The notes under the pieces: model-generated
Told to the model about the DNA's origin: nothing
Databases searched by the model: none
The model's input: only the letters and a program-made list of their open reading frames with translations
Source: Cymbomonas tetramitiformis
Lineage: Eukaryota > Chlorophyta > Pyramimonadophyceae > Pyramimonadales > Pyramimonadaceae
NCBI GenBank assembly: GCA_001247695.2
Contig: LGRX02029362.1
Coordinates: 1-64,000, forward strand
DNA length: 64,000 nt
Direction: 5' to 3'
Part shown: in pieces, positions 23,201-38,200 of the stretch
Position numbering within the stretch: the stretch's first letter is position 1
How the letters are laid out: each line of letters starts with the position of its first letter
Made by a program: the position numbers and the translations under genes

Positions 23201-26200
23201 TGTGGTTACGGGGTGCCAAAGGAGTCAGTCCAAGGATTAACATACACACACAACGCGAGCAGGGCGGTTGCAGAGACGCTCTAATGGCTGTGCAAGGCTT
23301 AGGGGGTCCCATTCTTCACGACAGAGCTCCAGAAATTCTGGATGAGTGTTCTGAAGTGTGTGTTTATAATAATCCTTTGATCCCCGGCGTGGGTACATAG
23401 TGCAGCTGATCTTCTGTGGTTACGGGATGCCAAAGGAGTCAGTCCAAGGATAAATACACACACAACGTTGTGTGCATGTATATTGTTGAAGATGATTTGG
23501 ATTCCCGTGTACGAGGTATGATTTAAAAGTTCTCGATGAGCACAAAAATATGCAAAGAAAAACAAATGAAAAGTTTAACCCCATTTATATTCGCAAACTA
23601 AGACCCTTTCAGAAGCTTACAAATCTTGTCTATGAAGTTAAGGAACCTGTTATTAAACGGCAAACGTTATTCTTAGTTTGCAGAAATCGCTTGAAAGACA
23701 CAGGGGGTCTGCCACCATGGAACTTTCTGACAGGAAATTTCGGAAATCATGACGACAAATTATGAAGCCGCGATCGCGATGGATTGCGATTGTTGCCTGG
23801 AACTTTGAGTTCTTTTACGGGGTTTGCCCTATTTCTCCCCTTATAGGCTGAGAACTAGAATGATGTTATAAACACGTTGCAAATAATCATGGAACGATTA
23901 ACTGCACAATAGCACTGGTAATAAATTGCTATGAAAATATATATTGTGAATTGTCTAGCTGCACATACGCGGTTTGTCCCAGCCACGGGCACTCGTCAGT
24001 AGGCTTCAGCGAAAAAGGCTTTCCCCCCGTGGTCCCGATACCACTTCACGGTCCTAAGCATATCACAGTACAGATTCAAACAAGTATGTCACGCGGCCAG
24101 CATGTGCTGTACGAAGGAATTGTATGCTTGTACTCTCGAGTAGTGATTGACTAAAAGCAGTGCAGATTAAAATCGCGACATGGAACCATCCCCCTTGCGT
24201 GTGGACAGAACACAAACACCTCTTATCATGGTGTCTGGTGTGTCCACACTTTTAGTCGTCAAAAGGGACTGCATGTAACATAGAAGATTCAGTTAAGCCA
24301 TTTGGGCAAACGCATACGCTTTATAATTTCAAATACTATAGTATTCAATGGCTGAATATGTACCTATGCCATCCCATGCCAGTGTCATAGCCAGTGAGGG
24401 CCAACTAAATTAATTTAGCCAATAATATTTGTGCAATGCACATATGTAGACTATACAGAAGCATAACGGACAGAAAACTAAAAGGAGGGCTAGGCTCCCT
24501 CGGAAGAATTAGCCACACAACCTGAAAAGGTGGCGGTCTTTCATTCATTCATTCTATGTATACTATACATGATCATTAGGGATGTTAAGCAGGAAAATCT
24601 TTACTAAAACACAAAGTTGATATGTACATCCCTTGGCGCTATCTCATTCGAGCCAGCGTCAAAGGTCCACTTGAGCTTTGAGCGCCCGAACTGCACCCGA
24701 ACTGCAAGTGCGTGACCTAACCGGAAATTTATGCCGCATATGTGTACTAGAGTGCACGGCACAACACTAGATGATACAAAACAAGTGAACCGAATAGATT
24801 TGTTGATCCGAATGTCGTGTGATGCTGTGTGTTGAAATTTGCTAGATAGGCGACGCGCTTGCGGGTTCGGGTGAAGTTCGGGATCTCAGAGTTCAATCGG
24901 ATCTTTGGCGCTAGCTAGAATGAGCCAGCACCAGAAGAATGAGAACTTAAACGTACATCAATAATATCAGTTGTAAACTTCAAAGTTTGATGATTACTTA
25001 AATGATATGAAGTTGCGCATGAAGGAGGGCTGAGGTGAGACTCAAGGCCTCGCCAGAGCCCTCAGCGACAACACCCAGGCCGCCCAATGCCAATTCGGAA
25101 ATTTGCCTAAATGATTGCCTCTGAGTCCGTCGTGCCTCTCGAAATAAGTTCAAGTGAGTTCCACGCATGTAAATCCTGATGTACGCCATCAGAATGCCGC
25201 CAGCGCTCCACATGCATGTGCTTGTCTACAGCTATAGCACTCCCCTCACCCACTCCACAGGAGCCTCAGCCGATGCCTGCGACAACAAGCGGAGCGTTGC
25301 ATTCCCACTCAGCAGCAGCGCACCGCCGTGCAGCGGAAGCCGCTCACGAGACTCTCACGCCTCACGTGGCCATTGCCTCCCGTCCCTATATCCACATGCC
25401 CTCGGGGTGCTTACATTTCATTCAGATCAGTGAGCGCCCCGATCTCCGTAGGCACCGTGCCTGTCAGCTTGTTGCCACTAAGATGCCTGCGGCAAGCCCA
25501 GCAGCCCACACACCCTCTATGGTCCTCCCTCCTTCCGCTGCGCCGGACACAGCAGCGCCTCACGACGACCAATACATGTGTTTGGCATGTGTACGGCATG
25601 CGTGCGGCACTCTGCGCTGTTCAGAACGGTGTGCAGTGTAGCTGCCTCGGATCACGCCCGTTCTTATAGAATGGGCCCAGGCACCGTGCCAACGCTCACG
25701 CAGCTCAGGCCACGTGGACATTTATATGTGAATCAATAGAAGCACAAACTTTTATTGAGCTTTCGCCAAATCCTCTTGAGTCTTGCCAAATGCTCGGAGA
25801 GCTTTTGCAACGGTTCGTCAGGTAGGTGAACTAGTATTCATACTTTCAACTGTGCTCGTGCTTCTCGTCATACTCCGACCTGAAGTTCTAAAGGGAACGA
25901 GGGCTTACCTGAGTTGGAAGTTTAGCCCTGAACTGCGATCACGTGAAATTCGACTGTCCGCAGCTATCTCACACTGCCCGGAACAAACGACGTGGTTTGC
26001 CGTGGGACAAGAAGCCTTTGCAAGCGGCCATGCAGAAAGTGTCAGAGGCAATGGAAGTGGTTGAGGAAGCAAGGGGGGCAAATGAGCATTTGCCACCACA
26101 CGTGCCAAAGGCGGATGACGTCAAGAAGTTGAGTGATTACAGCAGGTCTCAAAAGCGTGCCCAACGGGTCTATGCTGCTGTCCTCCACTCTGCAGATTGG

Positions 26201-29200
26201 CTTTGGCTGGCTGGGCAAGTGGGGGCGGCTCGTTTTTCGTGGCTCTTCTCAGTGACCTACAATAGCACCGTCAATTTTGATGGGTGTCTCGTGCTGCCCG
26301 GCATTAGAGCTCAGTTCGGCAGAATATCGGGTGGCCCTACGACACATTCTTCACCCAGAGCAACTCCTCCTTGGTCCAGCGGGGGAGTGCCCCGACTGTG
26401 GGGGAGAGTGGGATTCCACAGGGACACACTTGTTGGCATGCAGAGGAGGATCGGGGACTGGCGGAGGAGACTGGTACTCTTTCATTTACCACAAGCTGCA
26501 GAGGGTGCTCTTTGAGGCGGCCAAGTCTGCTTATCTGTTGGCGTCTGTGGTGCACGATGATTTCGCGGGCCACCTGACATACTCACCGAACCATTGCCAG
26601 GATGTGACAGTGCTTGATGCGAAGGGGCCCAGTCAGCATGTGGTGATCGATGTTGCCACCGGAAGGCTGCACGATGAGGTGGAGACAAGGGCCTTCGCCG
26701 CCGTTTGATGACGAGGTGTCGCTGAGGGACGCAACTCAGCAGCAGCAGAAGTGGCTGGACGCGGAGAAGGAGAGACTTTTGGCGAATATTGCATGGTCGA
26801 TCGAGATCGAAGAGGTCTCACCTTTCTCGCGCCTTTTTAGTACCAAACCGAGTACAAACAATTGGAGACTTGTGGCGGACTTCAGATGGCTAAATCAGTG
26901 GTGCTTGAAGGGCAGGATGCGGATGGAAACACTGAAGAAGCTGCGCAGGCTGGAGAAGCCGCAAGACAGGTGCTTCAGCTTCGACATGCAGGACGGTTTT
27001 CACGCGCTTGAAATTCATCGCGATTTCCAAACGTTCATGCACTTCGACCTCCAAGAAGAGCTCTTCAAAACTCTCGGCGGTCCCCTTTGGATGGAGCGGT
27101 CGATGCGCCGCAGGTGTTTCGCAAATCCGTATGTGCGATGGTGGATGCATTACGTTCCGCCCGCAGGTAGCAGCAGATCGCAAAGCAGTACGACGTCTAC
27201 GGGACGGTTCAATCATACGACAACGGTGGTCTGTTCATCGCAGAGTGGGATGCGCTGGTGGGAATCAGCATGTCGGGATGGGTGTGCTGCCGTACATGGA
27301 CAACATTCCGGCGTCAATAGACTCTCACTGAGAAGGCGTGCAGAAACAGGATCGAGTCCAGTGTGTGCTCCATCGTCTCGGTTCGCAGCGGCACGAAAAG
27401 AAAGGACATCGGGACCCGGTGTGGATCGTCGAGAACCTTGGTCTGGAGGTGGACTTGAAGCAAGGCCAATATCGCGTGACAGAGCAGCGTGTACGCAAGA
27501 TCAACGTCAGGGCAAAAGAGATTCTGTGTGACGCGATAAGAACGCGGAGGTGGATCCGTGCAACGTGAATAACCTTTTTCCGGGGCTCTGTCGATCTGTG
27601 GACCTAGCCGTGCCAGCAACGAGGCTCTACCTACGAGAGTTGTACTTTGTGCTATCAGAGAAGTGCAGCTGGGACGTGAAGGTGAAGATTATTTGAGCGG
27701 CATGGACAGACTTGGAATGGTGGTCTCGCCTACCGGTGATGAGCATGTGGAACGGCCGCAGGATCTGGCGGTCACTGACTCAGGATCTGGCGGTCACTGA
27801 TGCAGGCGAAGCTGCACGCGAATTCCTCGATGATGGCGTAGGGCAGCGTGCTCAACCTCGAGCAATCTGCGAGAGGTTTTTGGCCTAACGAGATGCATAG
27901 TTGGCATATCATACACCTGGAGCTGGAAGCAGTATACAAGACGATGCAAGCGTTTCTGCAAGGGCTTGAGGGCAAGGTTGTACTTCTGAACTGCGACAAC
28001 CAGGCAGTGATGGCCGTGCTCTCCCACTTCACTTACAGGAACCCGGTCTTGATAAGGAGAATGCGAAGACTTTGATCGCTCCTCGACTTACATCGGGCTA
28101 CAGGCTTGTTACATCCGCAGCAAAGCCAGCGTGTGGACTGACAACCTTTCTTGCTGCGAGGATGTGGACGATTGAAGGCCCAAACGGAGGTGGTTTGAGT
28201 GGATGGGCCAGCAAGCAGTGGGGCCCCTACATGGCGAACCGGTTCGCGTCCAAGATCTCTGGGCAGCTCCCGCGTTACTATGCAGCGTGAAAAGATCCTG
28301 GTGTGCGAGGGTGTGGATTCTCTGGCGTACTGCTGGAGGGGGGAGAACAATCTGGTGAACCCCCGTGGGCATTGCTGGACGAGGTGGCTCAAAAGCTGCG
28401 GGAGGAGGAAGCTGCCACGACGCTGATGCCACGAGCATGCAGCCTTGGCTGCTACACCTGCCCTCGGGTACTTACAAGTAAAACAGCCGTGTGGCCGTCC
28501 CCATCTGCGTGGGCACCGTGCCCGTCAGGCTGTTGCTACTAAGATACCTATTGGCACGCACACCAGCCCACGCACCCTCACTCACACGTGGTCCTCCCTC
28601 CCTCCCTTCCTCCCTCTCCCTCCTTGCGCAGCGCCCACAACCACCCACCCCTCAGCCCGCACTGCACTGCTGCAGTACAGTCACGGGTGCGTTGAAGCGC
28701 TGCAAGGACGGATGCCATACATCATTCTGTCCTCTGTCAAGCCCGTGCTGATCCCGCCCGCTCTAAAGCTGGGCTCAATGGTGTGATCATCCATGATGAC
28801 CGTGAACACACCCTTCCTCACCGCTCACCACCTGCTGGACATTCGGTCGTATGCGAGGTGTCCACCTGGGCTGGAGTTTGAGGCAGGACTCGACGACATA
28901 CACACGTCTCAAGCATGCAGCAGGATGTATATGAGCTAAAGCAGGCTTACTTGCAGGGCCTAGTCTGAGACCTCCGAGGGCACCACCCCTGCCCTGTGAC
29001 CCTGCACCTCGAGGGTGGGGCACCCATCCCTGCACGAGCCGGGACTGCACCGCAGAATGGGCACCACTCCCGCAGACTGATGATTGTGCGCACCAGTCCC
29101 GAGGAAGCCCGTCTCGGTGTGGGCAGCCACGAGCACCCGCAAAAGCCAAAGGGCACACATTCATCGCCTCTGAACACTACTCGCAACAACAATGCTGCAC

Positions 29201-32200
29201 ATCCGGCACCCTGGCAGCGGGCATCATCGGAAGCTCTCGGCAGCACAGCCAGAGCGATGCACACCCTGCTGCCCACGGCCATGGGATCCGCCCCCGACAG
29301 GCTGTGGGAGCCGTCCAACCGCATCACCGACATACGCCCCGACTGAGAACAACAAATTGCAGCGAAGCAGCCGAACGGCCCCTGAGGCCCCGCATAGATA
29401 CCGCCCACAGGGGTAGCATGCTTGGGTGCTTGGTCGCTTCCCTTGTCCGGCTTTCCAACACGCCTTCCGCCCCCCTCCCGCACGAGTCTCCGTCCATGCC
29501 ACCGCCCACCCCCACCAGCACTGTACCCTGTCTCAGCATGTCTCAGCATGCAGCCTTGGCCCTGCTGCTACACCTAACCCTCGGGTACTTACAAAGTAGT
29601 CAGCTGTGTGAGCGCCCCCATCTGTGTGGGCACCGTGCCCGTGAGCAAAAGGTCTTCAAGATCCCTGCAGCACGCACACCAGCCCACACACCCTCACTCA
29701 CACGCGGGTCCTCCCTCCCTCCCTCCCTCCCTCCTCAGCGCCCGCAACCACCCACCCCTCAGCCTGCACCGCGCTGCTGTCTCCTCCATCCCCCACCTGC
29801 CCGCCGCTCGTCAGCATCATTGTCCCTCCCTCACCAACCCAGCAATGGCCCTGCATCGTACCCGTTGCCACCATTGCCATCATCGGCTGCTTTACCCTAC
29901 GTGATGCACGGTGATGGGCAAACCCTCGCTTCCACGCCCTGCACAACTGCGCCTACATACACATCCACACCATGCCGCATGCACACCGGCGTTGCTACCG
30001 GGTGTGCACCCTCTACGGACCGCAGCTATGTGAGGTCTGACCGCATCAACGCCGCACTTTGCTCTACACCTCCCGGCACCTCTTCCCCTGGTAGTGCACC
30101 AGAAGCCACCCGACATGCAGACCCCGCAGCACTGTGCCTTCGATCGGACCCGTCATAGCATCATCCAAGATACCAGCCAACCCCCCAGATCCCGTGACGC
30201 CTGCCTGTATGTCGTGACTTTAGCCACTGCCTCAGGCCCCTCCCTCACTCCTGTGAACTGAACGTGCCACCAGGACAGTCACGGGTGCGTTGAAGCGCCT
30301 CAAGGCCGGATGCCACACATCATTCTGTCCTCTGTCAAGTCCGTGCTGATCCCGCCCGCTCTAAAGCTGGGCTCAATGGTGTGATCATCCATGATGACCG
30401 TGAACACACCCTTCCTCACCGCTCACCACCTGCTGGACATTCGGTTGTATGCGAGGTGTCCACCTGGGCTGGAGTTTGAGGCAGGACTCGACGACATACA
30501 CACGTCTCAAGCATGCAGCAGTATGCATGTGAGCTAAAGCAGGCTTACTTGCAGGGCCTGGTCTGAGACCTCCGAGGGCACCGCCCCTGCCCTGTGACCC
30601 TGCACCTCGAGGGTGGGGCACCCATCCCTGCACGAGCCGGGACTGCACCGCAGAATGGGCACCACTCCCGCAGACTGATGATTGTGCGCACCCGTCCCGA
30701 GGAAGCCCGTCTCGGTGTGGGCAGCCACGAGCACTCGCAAAAGCCAAAGGGCACACATTCATCGCCTCTGAACACTACTCGCAACAACAATGCTGCACAT
30801 CCGGCACCCTGGCAGCGGGCATCATCGGAAGCTCTCGGCAGCACAGCCAGAGCGATGCACACCCTGCTGCCCACGGCCATGGGATCCGCCCCCGACAGGC
30901 TGTGGGAGCCGTCCAACCGCATCACCGACATACGCCCCGACTGAGAACAACAAATTGCAGCGAAGCAGCCGAACGGCCCCTGAGGCCCCGCATAGATACC
31001 GCCCACAGGGGTAGCATGCTTGGGTGCTTGGTCGCTTCCCTTGTCCGGCTTTCCAACACGCCTTCCGCCCCCCTCCCGCACGAGTCTCCGTCCATGCCAC
31101 CGCCCACCCCCACCAGCACTGTACCCTGTCTCAGCATGTCTCAGCATGCAGCCTTGGCCCTGCTGCTACACCTAACCCTCGGGTACTTACAAAGTAGTCA
31201 GCTGTGTGAGCGCCCCCATCTGTGTGGGCACCGTGCCCGTGAGCAAAAGGTCTTCAAGATCCCTGCAGCACGCACACCAGCCCACACACCCTCACTCACA
31301 CGCGGGTCCTCCCTCCCTCCCTCCCTCCCTCCTTGCGCAGCGCCCGCAACCATCCACCCTCAGCCCGCACTGCGCTGCTGTCTCCTCCATCCCCCACCTG
31401 CCCGCCGCTCGTCAGCATCATTGTCCCTCCCTCACCAATCCAGCAATGGCCCTGCATCGTACCCGTTGTCATCATTGCCATCATCGGCTGCTTTACCCTA
31501 CGTGATGCACGGTGATGGGCAAATCCTCGCTTCCACGCCCTGCACAACTGCGCCTACATACACATCCACAACATGCCGCATGCACACCGGCGTTGCCACC
31601 GGGTGTGCACCCTCTGCGGCCCGCGGCCAAGTGAGGTCTGACCGCATCAACGCCGCACGTCGCTCTACACCTCCCGGCACTTCTTCCCCTGGTAGTACCC
31701 CAGCAGCCACCCGACATGCAGGCCCCGCAGCACTGTGCCTTCGATCGGACCCGTCATAGCATCATCCAAGATACCAGCCAACCCCCCAGATCCCGTGATG
31801 CCTGCCTGCCTGTCGTCACTCTAGCCACTGCCTCAGGCCCCTCCCTCACTCCTGCGAACTGAACGTGCCACCAGGACAGTCACGGGTGCGTTGAAGTGCT
31901 GCAAGGCCGGATGCCACACATCATTCTGTCCCTGTCAAGTCCGTGCTGATCCCGCCCCCTCTAAAGCTGGGCTCAATGGTGTGATCATCCATGATGACCG
32001 TGAACACACCCTTCCTCACCGCTCACCACCTGCTGGACATTCGGTTGTATGCGAGACGTCCACCTGGGCTGGAGTTTGAGGCAGGACTCGACGACATACA
32101 CACGTCTCAAGCATGCAGCAGTATGTATTTCGGCTGAAGCAGGCCCTGGTCTGAGACCTCCGAGGGCACCACCCCTGCCCTGTGACCCTGCACCTCGAGG

Positions 32201-35200
32201 GTGGGGCACCCATCCCTGCACGAGCCGGGACTGCACCGCAGAATGGGCACCACTCCCGCAGACTGATGATTGTGCGCACCCGTCCCGAGGAAGCCCGTCT
32301 CGGTGTGGGCAGCCACGAGCAGCCGCAAAAGCCAAAGGGCACACATTCATCGCCTCTGAACACTACTCGCAACAACAATGCTGCGCATCCGGCACCCTGG
32401 CAGCGGGTATCATCGGAAGCTCTCGGCAGCATAGCCAGAGCGATGCACACCCTGCTACCCACGGCCATGGGATCCGCCCCCGACAGGCTGTGGGAGCCGT
32501 CCAACCGCATCACTGACATACGCCCCGACTGAGAACAACAAATTGCAGCGAAGCAGCCGAACGGCCCCTGAGGCCCTGCATAGATACCGCCCACAGGGGT
32601 AGCATGCTTGGGTGTTGGTCGCTTCCCTTGTCCGGCTTTCCAACACGCCTTCCGCCCCCCTCCCCCACGAGTCTCCGTTCATGCCACCGCCCACCCCTGC
32701 CAGCACTGTACCCTGTCTCAGCATGTCTCAGCATGCAGCCTTGGCCCTGCTGCTACACCTGCCCTCGGGTACTTACAAGTGATACAGCTGTGCGAGCGCC
32801 CCCATCTGCGTGGGCACCGTGCCCGTCAGGCTGTTGTCATGAAGATACCTGCAGCACGCACACCAGCCCACGCACCCTCACTCACACGTGGTCCTCCCTC
32901 CCTCCCTTCCTCCCTCTCCCTCCTTGCGCAGCGCCCGCAACCACCCACCCCTCAGCCCGCACCGCGCTGCTGTCTCCTCCATCCCCCACCTGCCGCTCGT
33001 CAGCAACATTGTCCCTCCCTCACCAACCCAGCAGTGGCCCTACATCGTGCCCATTGTAACCATTGCCATCATCGGCTGCTTTACCCTACGTGATGCACGG
33101 TGATGGGCAAGCCCTCGCTTCCACGCCCTGCACAACTGCGCCTACATACACATCCACACCATGCCGCATGCACACCGGCGTTGCCACCGGGTGTGCACCC
33201 TCTGCGGACCGCGGCCAAGTGAGGTCTGACCGCATCAACGCCGCACTTCGCTCTGCACCTCCCGGCACCTCCTCCCCTGGTAGTACCCTAGAAGCCACCC
33301 GACATGCAGGCCCCGCAGCACTGTGCCGTCGATCGGACCCGTCATAGCATCATCCAAGATATCAGCCAACCCCCCAGATCCCGTGATGCCTGCCTACGTG
33401 TCCTCACTCTAGCCACTGCATCAGGCCCCTCCCTCACTCCTGTGAACTGAACGTGCCACCAGGACAGTCACGGGTGCGTTGTCACGCTGCAAGGCCGGAT
33501 GCCATACATCATTGTGTCCTCTGTCAAGCCCGTGCTGATCCCGCCCGCTCTAAAGCTGGGCTCAATGGTGTGATCATCCGTGATGACCGTGAACACACCC
33601 TTCCTCACCGATCACTACGTGCTGGACGTTCGGTTATATGCGAAACGTCCACGTGGGCTGGAGTTTGAGGCAGGACTCCATGACATAAGTCTAAACCATG
33701 CAGAAATATGCATATGAGCTAAAGCAGGCTTACTTGCAGGGCCTGGTCTGAGACCTCCGAGGGCCCCACCCCTGCCCTGTGACCCTGCACCTCGAGTGTG
33801 GGTCACCCATCCCTGCACGAGCCGGGAGTGCACCGCAGAATGGGCACCACTCCCGCAGACTGATGATTGTGCGCACCCGTCCCGAGGAAGCCCGTCTCCG
33901 TGTGGGCAGCCACGAGCAGCCGCAAAAGCCAAAGGGCACACATCCATCACCCCTGAACACTATTTACAACAACAATGCTGCACATCTGCCCTCGGGTACT
34001 TACAACTCAACCAGCTGTGTGAGCAACCCCATCTGCGTGGGCACCGTGCCCGCCAGAATATTTGCGATAAAAATGCCTGCAACACGCACACCAGCCCACA
34101 CACCCTCACTCACACGCCGGTCCTCCCTCCCTCCATCCCTACCTGCGCAGCGCCCGCAACCACCCACCCCTCACCCCGCACCGCGCTGCTGTCTCCTCCA
34201 TCCCCCACCTGCCGCTCGTCAGCATCATTGTCCCTCCCTCACCAACCCAGCACTGCCCCTGCATCGTGCCCATTGTCACCATTGCCATCATCGGCTGCTT
34301 TACCCTACGTGATGCACGGTGATGGGCAAACCCTCGCTTCCACGCCCTGCACAACTGTCCCTACATACACATCCACACCATGCCGCATGCACACCGGCGT
34401 TGCCACCGGGTGTGCACCCTCTGCGGACCGCGGCCAAGTGAGGTCTGACCGCATCAACGCCGCACTTCGCTCTGCACCTCCCGGCACCTCCTCCCCTGGT
34501 AGTACCCCAGAAGCCACCCGACATGCAGGCCCCGCAGCACTGTGCCGTCGATCGGACCCGTCATAGCATCATCCAAGATACCAGCCAACCCCCCAGATCC
34601 CGTGATGCCTGCCTACGTGTCCTCACTCTAGCCGCTGCCTCAGGCCCCTCCCTCACTCCTGCGAACTGAACGTGCCACCAGGACAGTCACGGGTGCGTTG
34701 TCACGCTGCAAGGCCGAATGCCATACATCATTCTCTCCTCTGTCAAGTCCGTGCTGATCACGCTCGCTCTAAAGCTGGGCTCAATGGTGTGATCATCCAT
34801 GATGACCGTGAACACACCCTTCCTCACCGCTCACCACCTGCTGGACAGTCGGTTTTATGCGAGACGTCCACCTGGGCTGGAGTTTGAGGCAGGACTCCGC
34901 GACATACTTCTAAAGCATGCAGCAATATTCATACTTGCTTCAAATCACTCGAACAGTCTATTTCGTTTTTAGCGTTAACATAGGCACCTGCATCATCCTG
35001 GCAAGCGGCACTCCTTGATTTTTCATAAAATTTGGATACTTTACGTTTGAAAGGAGTCCATGGGGCCATTCGAGAGCAAAAAATATTTTTGGAAAAAATG
35101 TTTTGTGGTACCCAAGTCTACTAAAGTTGCAAAATATACTGAATATATAGGGTATTTAGGATGTCATTATAGAGAGGGGTGCAAGGGCACGTGATGCGCC

Positions 35201-38200
35201 CCGAGGTGAAAAGTTGGGGGCCAACATCCAATCGAAAGTGCCGAAAACCGTTTTTGGGTGAAATTTGAGGCTGGCCGGAAAGATGCAGATTTACCACAGT
35301 GGAGATTTGCCCTGGGGAAAAATAGGGGAAAATCCAGCCGGAAAAATCGAAATGAGCAAAAAACAATCCAAAGATTTAGTTTGGACCTCCAAACCCATAA
35401 ACCATGGATACTTGAACGCCAAAATCATTTTTTGGAATTTTTTTTGCTCAATTGGATTTTTCCAATTGGATTTTCCCCTATTTTTCCCCAGTGCAAATCT
35501 CCACTTTGGTAAACCTGCATCTTTCCGGCCAGCCTCAAATTTCACCCAAAACAGTTTTCGGCGCTTTCGGTTGAATGTTGGCCCCCAACTTTTCACCTCG
35601 GGGCACATCACGTGCCCTTGCACCCCTCTTTATAATGACATCCTAAATACCCTATATATTCAGTATATCTTGAAATTTCAGTAGATTTGGGTACCACAAA
35701 ACATTTTTTAAAAAAATATTTTTTGCTCTCGAATGGCCCCATGGATTCCTTTCAAACGTTAAGTATCCAAATTTTATGCAAAATCAAGGAGTGCCGCTTG
35801 ACAGGATGATTCAGTTGCTTGGGTAAAAGCTAAAAACGAAATAGACTGTTCCAGTGATTTGGAGGAAGTATGAGCTAAAGCAGGCTTGCTTGCAGGGCCT
35901 AGTCTGAGACCTCCGAGGGCACCACCCCTGCCCTGTGACCCTGCACCTCGAGTGTGGGGCACCCATCCCTGCACGAGCCGGCAGTGCGCCGCAGAATGGG
36001 CACCACTCCCGCAGACTGATGATTGTGCGCACCCGTCCCGAGGAAGCCCGTTTTACTGTGGGCAGCCACGAGCAGCCGCAAAAGCCAAAGGGCACACATC
36101 CATCGCCTCTGAACACTACTCGCAACAACAATGCTGCACATCCGGCGCCTTGGCAGCGGGCATCATCGGAAGCTCTCGGCAGCACAGCCAGGGCGATGCA
36201 CACCCTGCTGCCCACGGCCATGGGATCCGCCCCCGACAGGCTTTGGGAGCCGTCCAGCCGCATCACGGACATACGCCCCGACTAAGAACAACAAACTGCA
36301 GCAAAGCAGCCGAACGGCCCCTGAGGCGAGGCCCCGCATAGATACCGCCCACAGGGGTAGCATGCTTGGGCTTTGGCCGCTTCCCTTGTCCGGCTCTCCA
36401 ACACACCTTCCACCCCCCTCCCCCACGAGTCTCCGTCCATGCCACCGCCCATCCCCAACAGCACTGTACCCTGCCTCAGCATGTCTCAGCATGCAGCCTT
36501 GGCCCTGCTGCTACACCTGCCCTCAGGAATACTTACAAATAAGTCAGCTGTGTGAGCGCCCCCATCTGCGTGGGCACCGTGCCCGTCAGGCTGTTGCTAT
36601 CGAGCCTCCTGCAACACGCACACCAGCCCACGCACCCACTCACATGCCGGTCCTCCCTCCCTCCCTCCCACCCTCCCTCCCTCCTGCGCAGCGCCCGCAG
36701 CCACCCATCCCTCACCCCGCACCGCGCTGCTGTCTCCTCCATCTCCCACCTGCCGCTCGTCAGCATCATTGTGCCTCCCTCACCAACCCAGCAATGCCCC
36801 TGCATCGTGCCCATTGTCATGATTGTCATCATCGGCTGCTACACCCTACGTGATGCACGGTGATGGGCAAACCCTCGCTTCCACGCCCTGCACAACTGTC
36901 CCTACATACACATCCACACCATGCCACATGCACACTAGCGTTGCCTTCAGGTGTGCACCCTCTGCGGACCGCGGCCAAGTGAGGTCTGACCGCATCAACG
37001 CCGCACTTCGCTCTGCACCTCCCGGCACCTCCTCCCCTGGTAGTATCCCAGAAGCCACCCGGCATGCAGGCCCCGCAGCACTGTGCCGTCGATCGGACCC
37101 GTCATAGCATCATCCAAGATACCAGCCAGCCCCCCAGATCCCGTGATGCCTGTCTGTGTGTCCTCACTCTAGCCATTGCTCAGGCCCCTCCCTCACTCCT
37201 GTGAACTGAACGTGCCACCAGGACAGTCACGGGTGCGTTGTCGCGCTGCAAGGCCGAATGCCATACATCATTCTCTCCTCTGTCAAGTCCGTGCTGATCC
37301 CGCTCGCTCTAAAGCTGGGCTCAATGGTGTGATCACCTATGCTGACCGTGAACACACCCTTCCTCACCGCTCACCACCTGCTGGACATTCGGTTGCATGC
37401 GAGACGTCCACCTGGGCTGGAGTTTGAGGCAGGACTCCATGACATAAGTCTAAACCATGCAGCAGTATGCCATGTGCGCTAAAGCAGGCTTGCTTGCAGG
37501 GCCTGGTCTGAGACCTCCGAAGGCACCACCCCTGCCCTGTGACCCTGCGCCTCGAGTGTGGGGCACCCATCCCTGCACGAGCCGGGAGTGCACCGCAGAA
37601 TGGGCACCACTCCCGCAGACTGATGATTGTGCGCACCCGTCCCGAGGAAGCCCGTCTCGGTGTGGGCAGCCACCAGCAGCCGCAAAAGCCAAAGGGCACA
37701 CATTCATCGCCTCTGAGCACTACTCGCAACAACAATGCTGCCCATCCGGCACCCTGGCAGCGGGCATCATCGGAAGCTCTCGGCAGCACAGCCAGGGCGA
37801 TGCACACCCTGCTGCCCACGGCCATGGAATCCGCCCCCGACAGGCTTTGGGAGCCGTCCAGCCGCATCACGGACATACGCCCCGACTGAGAACAACAAAC
37901 TGCAGCAAAGCAACCGAACGGCCCCTGAGGCGAGGCCCCGCATAGATACCGCCCACAGGGGTAGCATGCTTGGGCGTTGGCCGCTCCCCTTGTCCGGCTC
38001 TCAACATTCCGCCCCCCCACTAGTCTCCGTCATGCCACCGCCCATCCCCACCAGCACTGTATCCTGCCTCAGCATGTCTCAGCATGCAGCGTTGGCCCTG
38101 CTGCTACACCTGCCCTCGGGTACTTACAAATTAACCAGCTGTGTGAGCGCCCCCATCTGCGTGGGCACCGTGCCCGTCAGGCTGTTGTAATCGAGCCTCC

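Noticed and set aside
28780..34900. Long open frames on both strands repeated in every 1.59-kb unit (for example 28947-29549 minus and 29304-30158 plus)
   Set aside because: They overlap each other in opposite strands and several frames, run across LRR splice sites, and shift or lengthen between units by small indels. GC-rich recent duplication explains their conservation.
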